Source: Patella vulgata (Eukaryota; Mollusca; Gastropoda; Patellidae). Taken from it: a stretch of DNA of 64,000 nt. The notes under the pieces are model-generated. The model searched no databases. It saw nothing but the letters and a program-made list of their open reading frames with translations, and was not told where the DNA came from. A program made the translations under genes and the position numbers. The DNA lies in NCBI RefSeq assembly GCF_932274485.2, contig NC_065881.2, positions 62,001 to 126,000 on the forward strand, given 5' to 3'. The stretch's first letter is position 1. Each line of letters starts with the position of its first letter. This document shows, one piece after another, positions 13,001 to 22,120 of the stretch.

Positions 13001-16000
13001 ATTAACTAAAACTTACAGATTAATAGTCGACAGGTAATTCATCAGTTCCTGGTATTTCTGTTCAGTTGTTGCCATGACTAATTCCATACCCTTGTTTCTA
13101 CAGCTTGCCACAGCAGCGTCAAAAGTAACAGTGGTGGCATAGTATACATAATTACATACTGTAATCGTAAAGGAATTAAACTGTTGTTAGAATAAAATAT
13201 ATGACGTTCCGTTAGGGTTAGGATAAGGTTTAAAAATTTGTATATAATGTGTAATGTTGTATATTATTAGCAATAATAATGTGTACTTTTGTATATTATT
13301 AACAATAATAATGTGGTATATTATTACACTGAAAAAAAAACTTGTATTGAAACAACACAAACTTAGGTGTCTCTGTTTAACAGCACAAACTTGTGTTAAA
13401 TGTTGAAACAACACAACACTTTTGTTCAATGTTGAAACAACACAACGCTTATGTTAAAATTTATAAAACAACGCAAAACTTATAAAACAACACATAACTT
13501 GTGTGAAAATCTACACATAACTTGTGTTAAAATTTCTGAAACTTGTGTTTCAATTTCTGAAACTTGTGTTTCAATTTCTGAAACTTGTGTTTTAATTTCT
13601 GAAACTAGGATTGTTTCATACAAACTTGTGTATAACCACCAACAAAACTTGTGTTGTGTTTAACCACTTTATATCCAGTATAGCAGCCTTTACCATGCAC
13701 ATCCTCCTTTTGTTCTGTTTTAACTATAATGTTTGATAAACGCCATGACAACAATTTTGTTTGTTAAATGATTATTTATTCATTAAATTATTTATTCATT
13801 AAATGATTATTTATTCATAAAATGATTATTTATTCATAAAATGATTCATAATTAAATTAATGCCAAATCAAAAACAGACATTTTGATGGGTAATAAAAAC
13901 AAAGTAAATCCAATACTAATAAAATTGTGATATATAATGAAAAATGAAAAAATCCCCCCCCCCCCGAAAATAATAAAAAAAATAATAAAATAAAAAGAAA
14001 AAATCTCAAAACAAGCACTGAGACATTTGGAATACTAATAAACAAAGTTAACTCCAATACTAATAAATAAAAAACAAAATTATTTAATTTTTTTAATAAA
14101 AATTTGTAATGTTACCGTCTTAAAAAGGAAATGAGAATTTAATAGATATGTACACAATATCCCTATTCCATGCCCCCTAAAATAGAATTTACATACATTG
14201 TATATCTAAATTTAATAACGGTCAAAACATGCACTAAAGACATTAATTATGCACAAAAACTACATACAAATGAAATATAAAAGACATGTACAAATGGGGT
14301 TTAATGTCCACTCGACACAAAACCAGGTCATTTCGGGACTAACATATTGTTTAATTTTATTTCAAAAATCTTTAGCATTCGGAGGAAACCGGACGACCTG
14401 GAGAAAACCCCCCGAGGTTGGACAGGCAACCCTACTCATGTCACGTACAACCGGGGAATCGAAACCACGCCAGTTGACTCAATGACAGACCTTATGATAA
14501 AGCCCACACGTCCTAACCATTCGCCCCCCCCCCCCCACACACTTTATTTTATAAGCAAGGGAAAGATTTATAGGTTATTTTACCGTCTATATTTTACACA
14601 AATCTCTGGAGAGAATTAAAATATAATTGTGTTTGGGAAGGATATTTAACATTAAAAACAAAAATAAAATATTTAAATAACAGCTAACGTATTAGCTTTT
14701 ACAATCACTACATTCTTTTTCAAAAATATAAAATAATTTGATGGCTTGATATTCAAAAGGTAATTACATGTAGTTGGCTTCTGTTGTTGTTGTTATCATA
14801 CATCAAATACTCTCTAGTCTGAAAAAAATATTATGCATTGTAGTAGGCAATAAATATACTTTCTATGGTTCAGAATATTTAAATAAACAACTCATTTTAC
14901 CACATGTTGATTCTCTATTGTTTCAACTTTGCGTAATACTCATTGTGCCGTTTCCAATTACAGACCCAGGCAGATTATTATGTCTCAATGGGTCAGAAGC
15001 CAATGATAATAACAATGAAAAAATAATTATTTGATTTATCAATTAGCTCTACTGCGTCAACTGTGAATACAGGATTGCTAACAGTATTATAATATGATAC
15101 TATTTATGTTTTACAAATTCGCGCATTTGAACACTTTATAATATTTGTTATGAAAGGGTGTAACATTGTATCTATCTTGTAGTTTTGACGTAATATATCA
15201 AAACTCTAAGAAAATCAACCAAACAAACCTCCTGAGTTTCGTGTTCATCGCATTTGAAATGACAGAGCCCTAGACATTACCCCAAAAAGAAGAACTAGAT
15301 TACCAAGTGTATAGAACCAGTTCCTGATTCAAAAAACAATTATGCGTGGTACTTACATAAGCCTTTGTCTGATTAAAAAGCTCTGTGAGAAAACGCTTCC
15401 ACAATATCAATAACCATTTCCAACAGTCTAGATCTTCCGAGGTGGGTAACTGAAAAAAGATATACGCTATGTATTATTTGGCTTAAATTAACTAGACAGT
15501 ACATGTAAGGCCTTGTAAATGTCATTTCCCTCTCTCCTTGTTGTGTATATGTATATACGTGCCATATAAATACATGTATATAAGTGCCATATAAATACAT
15601 GTATATAAGTGCCATATAAATACTTTATCTTCACATAATTGTAGGACATTGATAAAAATATAAAATATAAAAAAAAGAATTGTTAACAGTTTTTCTTCAA
15701 TGACAATGGAGTCCTTGATAAATTCTCAATAATTGCTTAAAACTGGAAGGTTGAAAGAGTCACATAGCATCACTGACTGGAAAAAATAATGAAACTATAG
15801 AGAAACTTCCACAGACTGATTCTAGTTCTATCATTTATTAACTGTGACTGAATTAGTGAAATAATAGTACACAGAGTTTGAACGCAGTGTGTGGTGAAAA
15901 TATCTGCTTTTTTGATTAGAGGGGGTTTTTTTTTCGTTTTTTTTTTAACAGAAATTAGATTACATTTCAACTAACACAAAAGTGTAAAAAGTTATATTCT

Positions 16001-17345
16001 AGTCCGTGCCCGGGTTTATGTCTACTCTTGCTCAAATGTTTATAAAAAAAATCATGAAACAATAATCAAGATAGCCGCCAAACCATCCTCCCTAGGTATA
16101 ATTTCAAAACAGATTCTCACCTGCTGGCTGGCTCATGTCGATCCGTTTCTGGTTTGATGTGATTCTGTAATGGAAGTTTTTGAACAACATCGTAGCGCTG
16201 AATAACTAATGTTAATTAAGCACGATTTCAGAATTATTAGACAGATTTAATTATAACATGCCGAAACTTGTTCACTGTCCACGCCATTGTAAACATGAAC
16301 TTTATTTATCGCTTTATTTAACGTCCGCTTCCACTGAGGTGATATCGCAGGCAAAATGTAGCCTATAGTACGTAAATTTTATCAACCAATTACATTAAAT
16401 AAAAGTTTTACGCATTTTCTTGTCAACGCATTTGGAGTCATTTGTTAAAATCACCACACCGGGCATGCTCACCAAGCCTATTATGTATTTCTTTAATCTA
16501 CCAGTTTATTGGGCCAATAAAATAATCAACAACTTTATTTTAACTACAGACATCTCAACACCAATTAACATTCAACTCTGAGTATTGTCTGAGTAAAAAA
16601 ATACTTTTCTTATACTTGTTGACCCCCGAATTAAGACTTCGTATGGAGTTCAATTTTTAAAAACACAAAATATTTATTGACGGTACACATTACTTGTGTT
16701 AATTATATGAAAAAAAACCCACAAGATTTTATCAATTTTGTGTTAATGCATTAAAAAGAGCATACGTTTGTGTTAATGTAATGCACAACAACACAAATTT
16801 GTGTAAAATAATTTTCACATAAGTACTTGTGTTGAGATCCAACACAAGTTTTTTTTTCAGTGTAACAATAGCAATATAATATTCAGTGGTGTAAACTATT
16901 AACAATAATAATATGTAATGTGGTATATTATTAACAATAATAAAGTGTAATGTGGTATATTATTGTTGATAATTATCTGATAATTACATTAATAACATCA
17001 ATAATTTAGTTGGATAAACCATGCGTAATTTGTTAAATTGTTAACAATAATAGTGTGTAATGTTGTAATTTATTGACAATAATTATTGCAATGTGGTAAA
17101 TTGTTAACAATAATATTGTGTAATGCGGTTGAGTTAAAATCAAAATTACGATTACAATGGTAATTCCAACATTGCTAATATACTATTCAATATTGATAAA
17201 TATTAAATAAAACTACTGCATCAATAACCTGAGAAACACACCAAACGTATTGTAAAAACAAAAAAAAAACACCCAAAAACTTACCACATAGACTTGAATT
17301 AATTGCCATCAACAAAATCCATCTTAATTTAATCTTCGTCGCCAT
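7040..17345 (-). CDS. Secreted two-domain C-type lectin with C-terminal PAN/apple-like segment (six exons)
   Basis: Exons: 17345-17285, 13158-13017, 12409-12198, 9153-9012, 8399-8170 and 7296-7040, all GT-AG with agreeing phases; 1044 nt, 347 residues plus stop. Exon 1 gives a signal peptide (MATKIKLRWILLMAINSSLC). Exons 2-3 form CTLD1 (about 22-137), with FDAAVASC, AWIGL, QWLNG, KPGDNGDC and FICE. Exons 4-5 form CTLD2 (about 139-255), with FTAANEQC, DVFLGI, QWLTG and SYLCE. Exon 6 carries three 11-residue repeats (SVQEHDGIQAA type), then a cysteine cluster (CAMLC, QCYYF, HCKLY) resembling the end of a PAN/apple fold. Neither CTLD keeps both canonical sugar motifs: CTLD1 has KPG where EPN is usual and no WND, and CTLD2 lacks the inner cysteine pair. 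Calcium-dependent sugar binding is therefore doubtful. In this family an immune or mucus recognition role is plausible, but that is inference. Exon 1 is 4.1 kb from exon 2, and an extra small exon cannot be excluded. Confidence 0.85.
7960..8070 (+). repeat. SINE family B, degraded 3' part (lectin intron 5)
   Basis: AACGAATTATTGAAAT, TATGTTAGTTCCGAAATGAC and a terminal GACGTTAAACC match the 3' part of family B in order. Confidence 0.55.
8478..8555 (-). repeat. SINE family A tail fragment
   Basis: GAAATGGAATGGAGTTTAAC followed by GCCGGAAATTTTGCCCGGAC is the reverse complement of the family A 3' end. Confidence 0.6.
9300..9495. repeat. ~146-bp tandem-repeat family, partial copies
   Basis: Shares CATCGACCAATGAAATTACT and AAGACATTCACCTAATGA with the better array at 11100-11665. 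It lies in the 5' flank of lectin exon 4, that is, in intron 3. Confidence 0.6.
9496..9651. mobile_element. Small palindromic MITE-like element
   Basis: Starts CCTGTTTCACGAAATTTT and ends AAAATTTCGTGAAACAGG. The arms extend through a shared AAGATAAAATCCAAAT block (about 42 bp, with a few mismatches) around a 60-bp centre. There is no coding capacity. The target duplication is unclear, so the superfamily is not assigned. Confidence 0.7.
10450..10823 (-). pseudogene. Possible LINE ORF1 fragment (coiled coil)
   Basis: An ATG at 10823 opens MSKQTASNKPSVKRIHVS followed by SSSSGDE, then a shift of frame. The frame 10777-10541 continues with a charged heptad-rich stretch (LDESLRISLEKIRSDI, EIKAEISIEINELK). 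A short basic N-terminus with SSGDE followed by a coiled coil is typical of LINE ORF1 proteins in invertebrates. No ORF2 is found beside it. It lies in lectin intron 3, so an exon of the host gene was considered, but it has no flanking splice sites. Confidence 0.4.
11100..11665. repeat. ~146-bp tandem repeat with GACGGACAGACGGACG end
   Basis: The motif GACCAATCAAATTGCTT recurs near 11158, 11305 and 11450, each time followed by GAACATTCTA-type or AAGTTTCGT-type blocks. The array ends with a GACGGACAGACAGACGGACG tract at about 11597-11616 and a CGAAAGGCGGGGGACAAT block. Confidence 0.75.
11806..11962. repeat. ~48-bp minisatellite, four diverged units
   Basis: Units share ACGAACAAGTATTATTGGGG and TATGATTCCCCAGCAGT, with substitutions rising toward the right end. 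Confidence 0.75.
12695..12958 (+). repeat. SINE family A, body and 3' tail (lectin intron 2)
   Basis: GTGTACACATTGACGTGCAC, AAGATTCCTTGACAG, TCATAGCACACTGTATGG, CATTAGCCCAG and ACGTTAAACCCCATTTCAG appear in the consensus order. The tRNA-like head is missing, so this is a 5'-truncated copy. It sits between lectin exons 2 and 3. Confidence 0.8.
13240..13326. repeat. TATTATTAACAATAATAATG minisatellite, left part
   Basis: Copies of TATTATTAACAATAATAATG-type units. The array is interrupted at the TA of TATTATTA and resumes at 16863, which marks the insertion site of the 3.5-kb element between them. Confidence 0.75.
14296..14528 (-). repeat. SINE family B, near full length, nested in the 3.5-kb element
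   Basis: TTTCGGGACTAACATAT, GAGAAAACCCCCCGAGGTTG, CACGTACAACCGGGGAATCG and CTCAATGACAGACCTTATGA appear in order, ending in a C-run where the tRNA-like head (TGGCCGAATGGTTAG type, minus strand) begins. Confidence 0.85.
15540..15622. repeat. 27-bp minisatellite, three units
   Basis: AAGTGCCATATAAATACATG with TATAT between units. It lies inside the 3.5-kb element. Confidence 0.8.
16863..17130. repeat. TATTATTAACAATAATAATG minisatellite, right part
   Basis: About seven diverged units of the array whose left half lies at 13240-13326. Confidence 0.75.
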
Positions 17346-17424
17346 GGTCTACTTAAGCAGTACCGAGGAGGAGAGTGGAGTTTTCGCCTACTCCTTACCG
17401 TGAACATTAATATTTACACGATAA

Positions 17425-17600
17425 ACTGTTTCAGTGGCATTTAGTAGTTGAACTAGAGTATACAGGTCACAATTCTATGGAATACAATTACTGCTTTTTA
17501 CTGAGCGACGTTTCGACTAGGCTTCTCTAGTCATTATCAAGCTATGATAAAAAATGAAAATATGACAGGACAATATATACATGTACACATCAATCATATT
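17425..17600 (+). mobile_element. PLE-type terminal repeat (pLTR-like) just upstream of the lectin ATG
   Basis: TGGCATTTAGTAGTTGAAC, TATACAGGTCACAATTCTAT, GCGACGTTTCGACTAGG and TAGTCATTATCAAGC match the arms of the palindrome at 55943-56404 over about 130 bp. They are related more distantly to the terminal repeats of the PLE remnant at 47741-48898. Only one end is recognised. It starts about 80 bp 5' of the lectin ATG (17345), so it could overlap the promoter or 5' UTR. Confidence 0.75.
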
Positions 17601-17989
17601 TCATATGAAACCGTGGGAAAGTTGGCTACCCGTATTGATTCAATTATTAGGTCAACATTATAAGATACGTTATTCGTGATCATATATTGTCTAAAACGTC
17701 TAGAAAATCAAATGTCTGGTGTTTATAAAGCCATTAGCTTTTATCTACCATCATTGATTGACATTTCCAGTTAAAGTTAATTACGTGCCATCTAAATAAC
17801 AATGGATTTGGGGGGGGGGGGGGGTATAAAAAAGTGAAAACATTTAATTCGAGGTGAATAAAGTATGCACAGATAACACTGATATTGCTTCGTTATTAAG
17901 CACTGGAGACTATTTCACAAAATATAGCTATCAAACCAAAATATAGCTATCAAACCAAAATTTACCACAAAACGCAGAACAACCCAGCT

Positions 17990-18250
17990 CCTGCAAATGG
18001 GGAGATTAGCGCGTGCGCGTTTCATCATAAGGTCTGTCATTGAGTCAGCTGGCGTGGTTTCGATTTGTACGGGATAAGACGTAGGGTCGCCTGTACAACC
18101 TCGTGATTTTTCTCCGGGGCCTCCGCCCCCCCCCCCCTCCCACACACTGATAAAGCCCCCTACGCGCAAGAGAATTATTGAAATAAAATTGAAAGATATG
18201 TTAGTCCCGAAATAATCTAGTTTGTGTCGAGTGTACGTTTAATCCCCCTC
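17990..18250 (+). repeat. SINE family B
   Basis: GATTAGCGCGTGCGCG, AAGGTCTGTCATTGAGTCAG, GGCGTGGTTTCGATTTGTAC, AGGGTCGCCTGTACAACC and TTAGTCCCGAAATAATCTAG in order, with a C-run inside. Confidence 0.82.
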
Positions 18251-18599
18251 TCTTGAATTATGACCAAATATGGATAAGGAAGGGGGCAATTTCGGAACGG
18301 AAGGGTGCGTAGTAATGAAAATCATTAGGCATCGGCCCCATGACCCACACTTATACCAAATTTATAAACAATTCGCTTGGTAACTAAGAAACTGAAGTTT
18401 GCGTTTCACTGAAAAACAGTAGGGTCTTTGTATGAGGAGCCAATGAACGGGTATGGTGGACTATATAATACGTCCATACCTGGCATATAAAATAACAACA
18501 ACAGATGTGTATATTACTTTAAGCATGGTAAAAGATAAATAACACACACCTTGTTCCTTGAATGACATTTAGAAGTAGAGGTATAATATTCATAATAAC

Positions 18600-19110
18600 A
18601 CAAATATAATCCTGCAATCAGATAAGGGGTATTGATGAATATAAAGATATGTTTTAAGTCTCATCAAAATCGGATAAAAATTGTGACCTCTAGAGACTCC
18701 ACAAAGAGAGTCCATTTTGTCGGCCAGTTTCATTTCGATTTTCCCGAAATTTGAATTCAACCTTCATTATGGTGGAATGGTGATATACCTAAACGGTTTT
18801 TAAAATCGGAAAAATATTGTGATCTCAAAGGAATCCACATGCTAATAATACGATTTTTCGACAAATCAGGGGCCATAATCCAGGAATTTCCGTTCGGATA
18901 TGTATGATTATCAACAGGAACCAAGATCTTTATGATGAAAACATATAAAGTTTCATTCAAATTGGATAAAAACTGTGGCCTCTAGAGGATCCACCGCCTT
19001 GATATACCATATTTTACACTATTTGTGTACAAGGGGCGGCCATTTTGCCCTGCAGTTTTAGTCCGATTTTCACGAAATTCGAACTCAACCATCATTAAAA
19101 GTTAAAGTAC
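18600..19110 (-). repeat. AT-rich ~330-bp tandem repeat family, minus-strand copies
   Basis: TTGTGACCTCTAGAGACTCC, GGCCATAATCCAGGAATTTC and AAGGGGCGGCCATTTTGCCC are reverse complements of the unit found at 26637-27480 and 41243-42637. About 1.5 units are present. Confidence 0.75.
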
Positions 19111-19880
19111 GCGTCTTAATACGAAATTCCAGTTCTCGTGTAATGCTTCACGGGAAATTATTTATCTACCGCTCTTTGAATATAAAACTATTAGCTATTT
19201 TACTGGAGCAGTCATGATTACATGATTTAGAAGTTATAAAGTCCTCTTTCGTTTGTCCAAAGAAATATGTCGCTATCAAAAAATAACATAATTACTAAAA
19301 AAAATACGCCTTATTTAATACTAGGTCAGATTAACCAATATATACATGTAGAAATGTAACAAACAAGTGATTTCACTAAATTCACGGTAATCAAGCCATT
19401 TTTGCAAGATTTGTATTTAGAAATTTGATGTTCGAGATTTGCTTTTGAAATGTAAATGTAGATTATTATTTTTTAATTTACTAAATTAAATTCTATATTA
19501 AAATACAATTAAATTAAACAGAAATACATTTTACAAATCAGATATGACAAACTTCTGATTTGTTAAACAAATATTGATTTTAAGCTATATATTTTAGTTT
19601 TAGTGTACAAATGTCGGAACACGACAACCAATGAAGAAATACGAATTAAGGACTATGATTTAAGAACTAAGAATACTGAATAAAGAGCTGTTTGGTCTTC
19701 CATATGGGTGTAGTAGTGCAATCATTGCGTTACAAAGTGACATTTTGACCCCTGTCAGTATGAAATCCCCCTAGAAAAATATCTAAACGATCAACACTCT
19801 ACAAAATTATGACTCGGAGCGTACAGCCTGTGATGTTACATTGATGTTACAGTTATTTAACTTGTCTGAGAACAGTTACT
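19110..19880. other. AT-rich stretch, no gene seen
   Basis: No open frame of note, no splice-flanked exon, no repeat that I could pair elsewhere. Confidence 0.5.
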
Positions 19881-19884
19881 TTTC

Positions 19885-20135
19885 ACTCGACACAAACTAG
19901 GTAATTTCGGTTCGGGACTATGGTTCAATATTATTTCAATAATTCGCTTGCTCGTAGGAGTCTTTAGCTGTAGTTGGAAACCGGGAGACACGGAGAAATC
20001 CCACGTGGTTGGACAGGCGACCCTACTCCGTATCACGTACAACCGGGTCATCGATACTACACCAGTTGACTCCATGATAGACCTTATGATACAACGCACA
20101 CGCGCTAACCATTCGGCCACTCCCACCACCACCCA
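19885..20135 (-). repeat. SINE family B
   Basis: ACTCGACACAAACTAGGTAA, CAATAATTCGCTTGCTCG, GGTTGGACAGGCGACCCTAC, CACGTACAACCGGGTCATCG and GCTAACCATTCGGCCACTCC. The minus-strand head reads TGGCCGAATGGTTAG. Confidence 0.88.
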
Positions 20136-20439
20136 CATACGGCAGAATAGAGGTAGTAAAGTAATAAAGTTGTGTTATATTGAATATTATACATCTAAAA
20201 GTCATTTTAGAATAGAATAAAAATGATAAATAATATTTGGCAACAGGTTTCTGTATTAGTCAATAAACTTTTGATATGGCTAAAGGTTTTGAGAGGCTAG
20301 GGTGGCCAAACAGAAAGAGAACAGATTTTTTACTAGTTAAGAATTTTAAAACAAGATTTTAAAACGACAACTTTACTAAATGCATTTGATTGATTAAATA
20401 TAAAATATTTACATTGAGATTACTAGCAGTGAATAGATT

Positions 20440-20910
20440 ACACTTATGGTTTACAATTACAATATCTCTATTACAATAGCGTATGTTTTACAATTACAAT
20501 ATCTCCATTAATTACAACAGCGTATGGTTTACAATTACAATATCTCCATTAATTATAACAGTGTATGGTTTACAATTACAATATCTTCATTGATTACAAC
20601 AGCGTATGGTTTACAATTACAATATCTCCATTAATTACAACAGCGTATGGTTTACAATTACAATATCTCCATTAATTATAACAGTGTATGGTTTACAATT
20701 ACAATATCTTCATTGATTACAACAGCGTATGGCTTACAATTACAATATCTCCATTAATTACAACAACGTATGGTTTACAATCACAATCATAACATTATTT
20801 ACAACTGTGTGTGACTTACAGTTACAATATTTACCTTATTTATAACAGTGTATTGATTACATTTGCAGTAGTTACCTTATTTACAACAGTGCATGACATA
20901 CAATATGTAC
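20440..20910. repeat. 41-bp minisatellite with a three-unit higher-order repeat
   Basis: The unit TATGGTTTACAATTACAATA then TCTCCATTAATTACAACAGCG recurs about ten times. Three variants (…ATTACAACAGCG, …ATTATAACAGTG, …TCATTGATTACAACAGCG) repeat as a 123-bp block at about 20497-20620 and 20620-20743. Units decay to the right. Confidence 0.85.
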
Positions 20911-20929
20911 ATTATTTACAAGCCAACAA

Positions 20930-21625
20930 ATAGCTTGATCACCGATTAGTAGCAGACATTGATCGGCAAGGACAATTGTCCTTTGATGGCTCCCCAGTCA
21001 AATGGATATTAAAGGAAATGATCAAGCAGGCTCGGCTGCCAAGTCTGCTTTAGATTTCCTATCGAACTAACAGGAGAGATAAAGTTGTTTTGTGCCGCTC
21101 TCGCATAGGTCATACTTTATTAACTCGTATTTTTATCTTAAAGCGAGAATCCCAACCAGAATGTGTTCACTACCATGTTCCTTTGACAGTAAAACACACC
21201 TTAAAGCCAGAGCCTCAACCAGAATGTGTTCACTGTCATATTCCTTTGACAGTAAAACACATCTTAAAGCGAGAGCCTCAACCAGAATGTGTTCACTGTC
21301 ATTTTCCTTTGACAGTAAAACACAGTTTAATTGAGTTGTAATCATCTCAAGTGCATTAGATCGAAATATTACCGTTACAAGTCACTACATCAGTTGCTTG
21401 CCCAACCGGGTCTAGATTTTTTAAAAAAGAGACAGATATTTTTATCAAAATTTTTAAATGTATATATCTGTTTTCTATTTTATAATTTAAATATATTTAA
21501 AGTTTATTGTGATATTTTGTTTTAATTTACGTTGTATAAATCATTTTTTTATAGTTTGTCTCGAGTACAATCTCCATATGTTTGGCGCAATACAGCCCTC
21601 TTGGAGCTGACGTGCCATTAAACAA
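20930..21625 (+). pseudogene. LINE remnant: RNase H end and 3' UTR, with an internal triplication
   Basis: DIKGNDQAGSAAKSALD (20999-21053) matches the GNxxAD region of the RNase H found at the C-terminus of I/Jockey-type LINE ORF2. CRSRIGHTLLTRIFIL and PECVHCHIPLTVKHIL follow, as in the conserved tail. The latter motif is present three times as a 57-bp in-frame tandem (about 21150-21327) where one copy is usual. NHLKCIRSKYYRYKSL continues the tail. The 3' UTR ends with TTTGGCGCAATACAGCCC and GACGTGCCATTAAACAA, a typical LINE end. The RT region is absent, so the copy is 5'-truncated, and it has a stop early in the RNase H. Confidence 0.8.
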
Positions 21626-21659
21626 TACTCCATTCATAAATTGTTTACAACAATGCAGC

Positions 21660-21740
21660 ATCAGTTGCTGTTCCATAAAACATATATGTACACACTGTTC
21701 CATAAAACATACATGTACACACTGTTCCATAAAACATAAA
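21660..21740. repeat. 26-bp minisatellite, three units
   Basis: TGTTCCATAAAACATACATG with TACACAC between units. Confidence 0.8.
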
Positions 21741-22009
21741 CTGAAAATGAACGGAAAGAGTGCTACTATAAGTATCACCTACACGACCAAATTTGGAAAA
21801 GTTATCTACATAGTTTATATGAAGCTTAAATTATACAGTACAGACCAACATAAACCATGATATGTTAGTACAAACCGGCCAACTATTCTTCTATTGTAAA
21901 AGTCATGCTTTATTGATCTGATATTGAGTTAAAACAGAGCCAAGGAGATATCTTACAACGTGTTGTATGGATAGTGGAATATTATATACCTCTACAGTAT
22001 AAATAACGG

Positions 22010-22120
22010 ACCGAAACTATATCTATAATACAAACTTCGAACCCTGATCGAGACTGGATAATATAAACTATATCTATACTACAAACTTAGACCGTATCCT
22101 GATCGAGACTGGGTGATATA
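22010..22120. repeat. ~55-bp tandem duplication at the GPCR 3' end
   Basis: Two copies of CTATATCTATACTACAAACTT followed by CTGATCGAGACTGG. The upstream one (in gene sense) overlaps the last codons and stop of the receptor gene. Confidence 0.75.

Larger units (their letters stand above)
13327..16862. mobile_element. 3.5-kb TIR element with TA target duplication (lectin intron 1)
   Basis: Begins CACTGAAAAAAAAACTTGT and ends with its reverse complement, giving terminal inverted repeats of about 23 bp with one mismatch. Both flanks are halves of a TATTATTAACAATA minisatellite unit, with TA present at each junction, so the target duplication is TA. The subterminal regions on both sides are packed with AACACAA/TTGTGTT motifs. 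A 21-bp AATTTCTGAAACTTGTGTTT array lies at 13530-13610. No transposase could be read, so it is probably non-autonomous. TA duplication and CACTG ends suggest a Tc1/mariner/pogo relative, which is inference. A diverged partial copy lies at 44985-46182. Confidence 0.82.

Noticed and set aside
15357-15450. Exon-like block with acceptor and donor in lectin intron 1 (minus strand)
   Set aside because: It lies within the 3.5-kb TIR element, its phases do not fit between lectin exons 1 and 2, and the peptide has no lectin feature.
16136-16190. Second exon-like block in the same intron (minus strand)
   Set aside because: The parallel copy near 45300 has no acceptor AG and a stop, so it is element sequence, not a host exon.
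20440-20910. CRISPR-like regular repeats
   Set aside because: Units are contiguous, with no unique spacers, and the context is clearly eukaryotic. It is a minisatellite.
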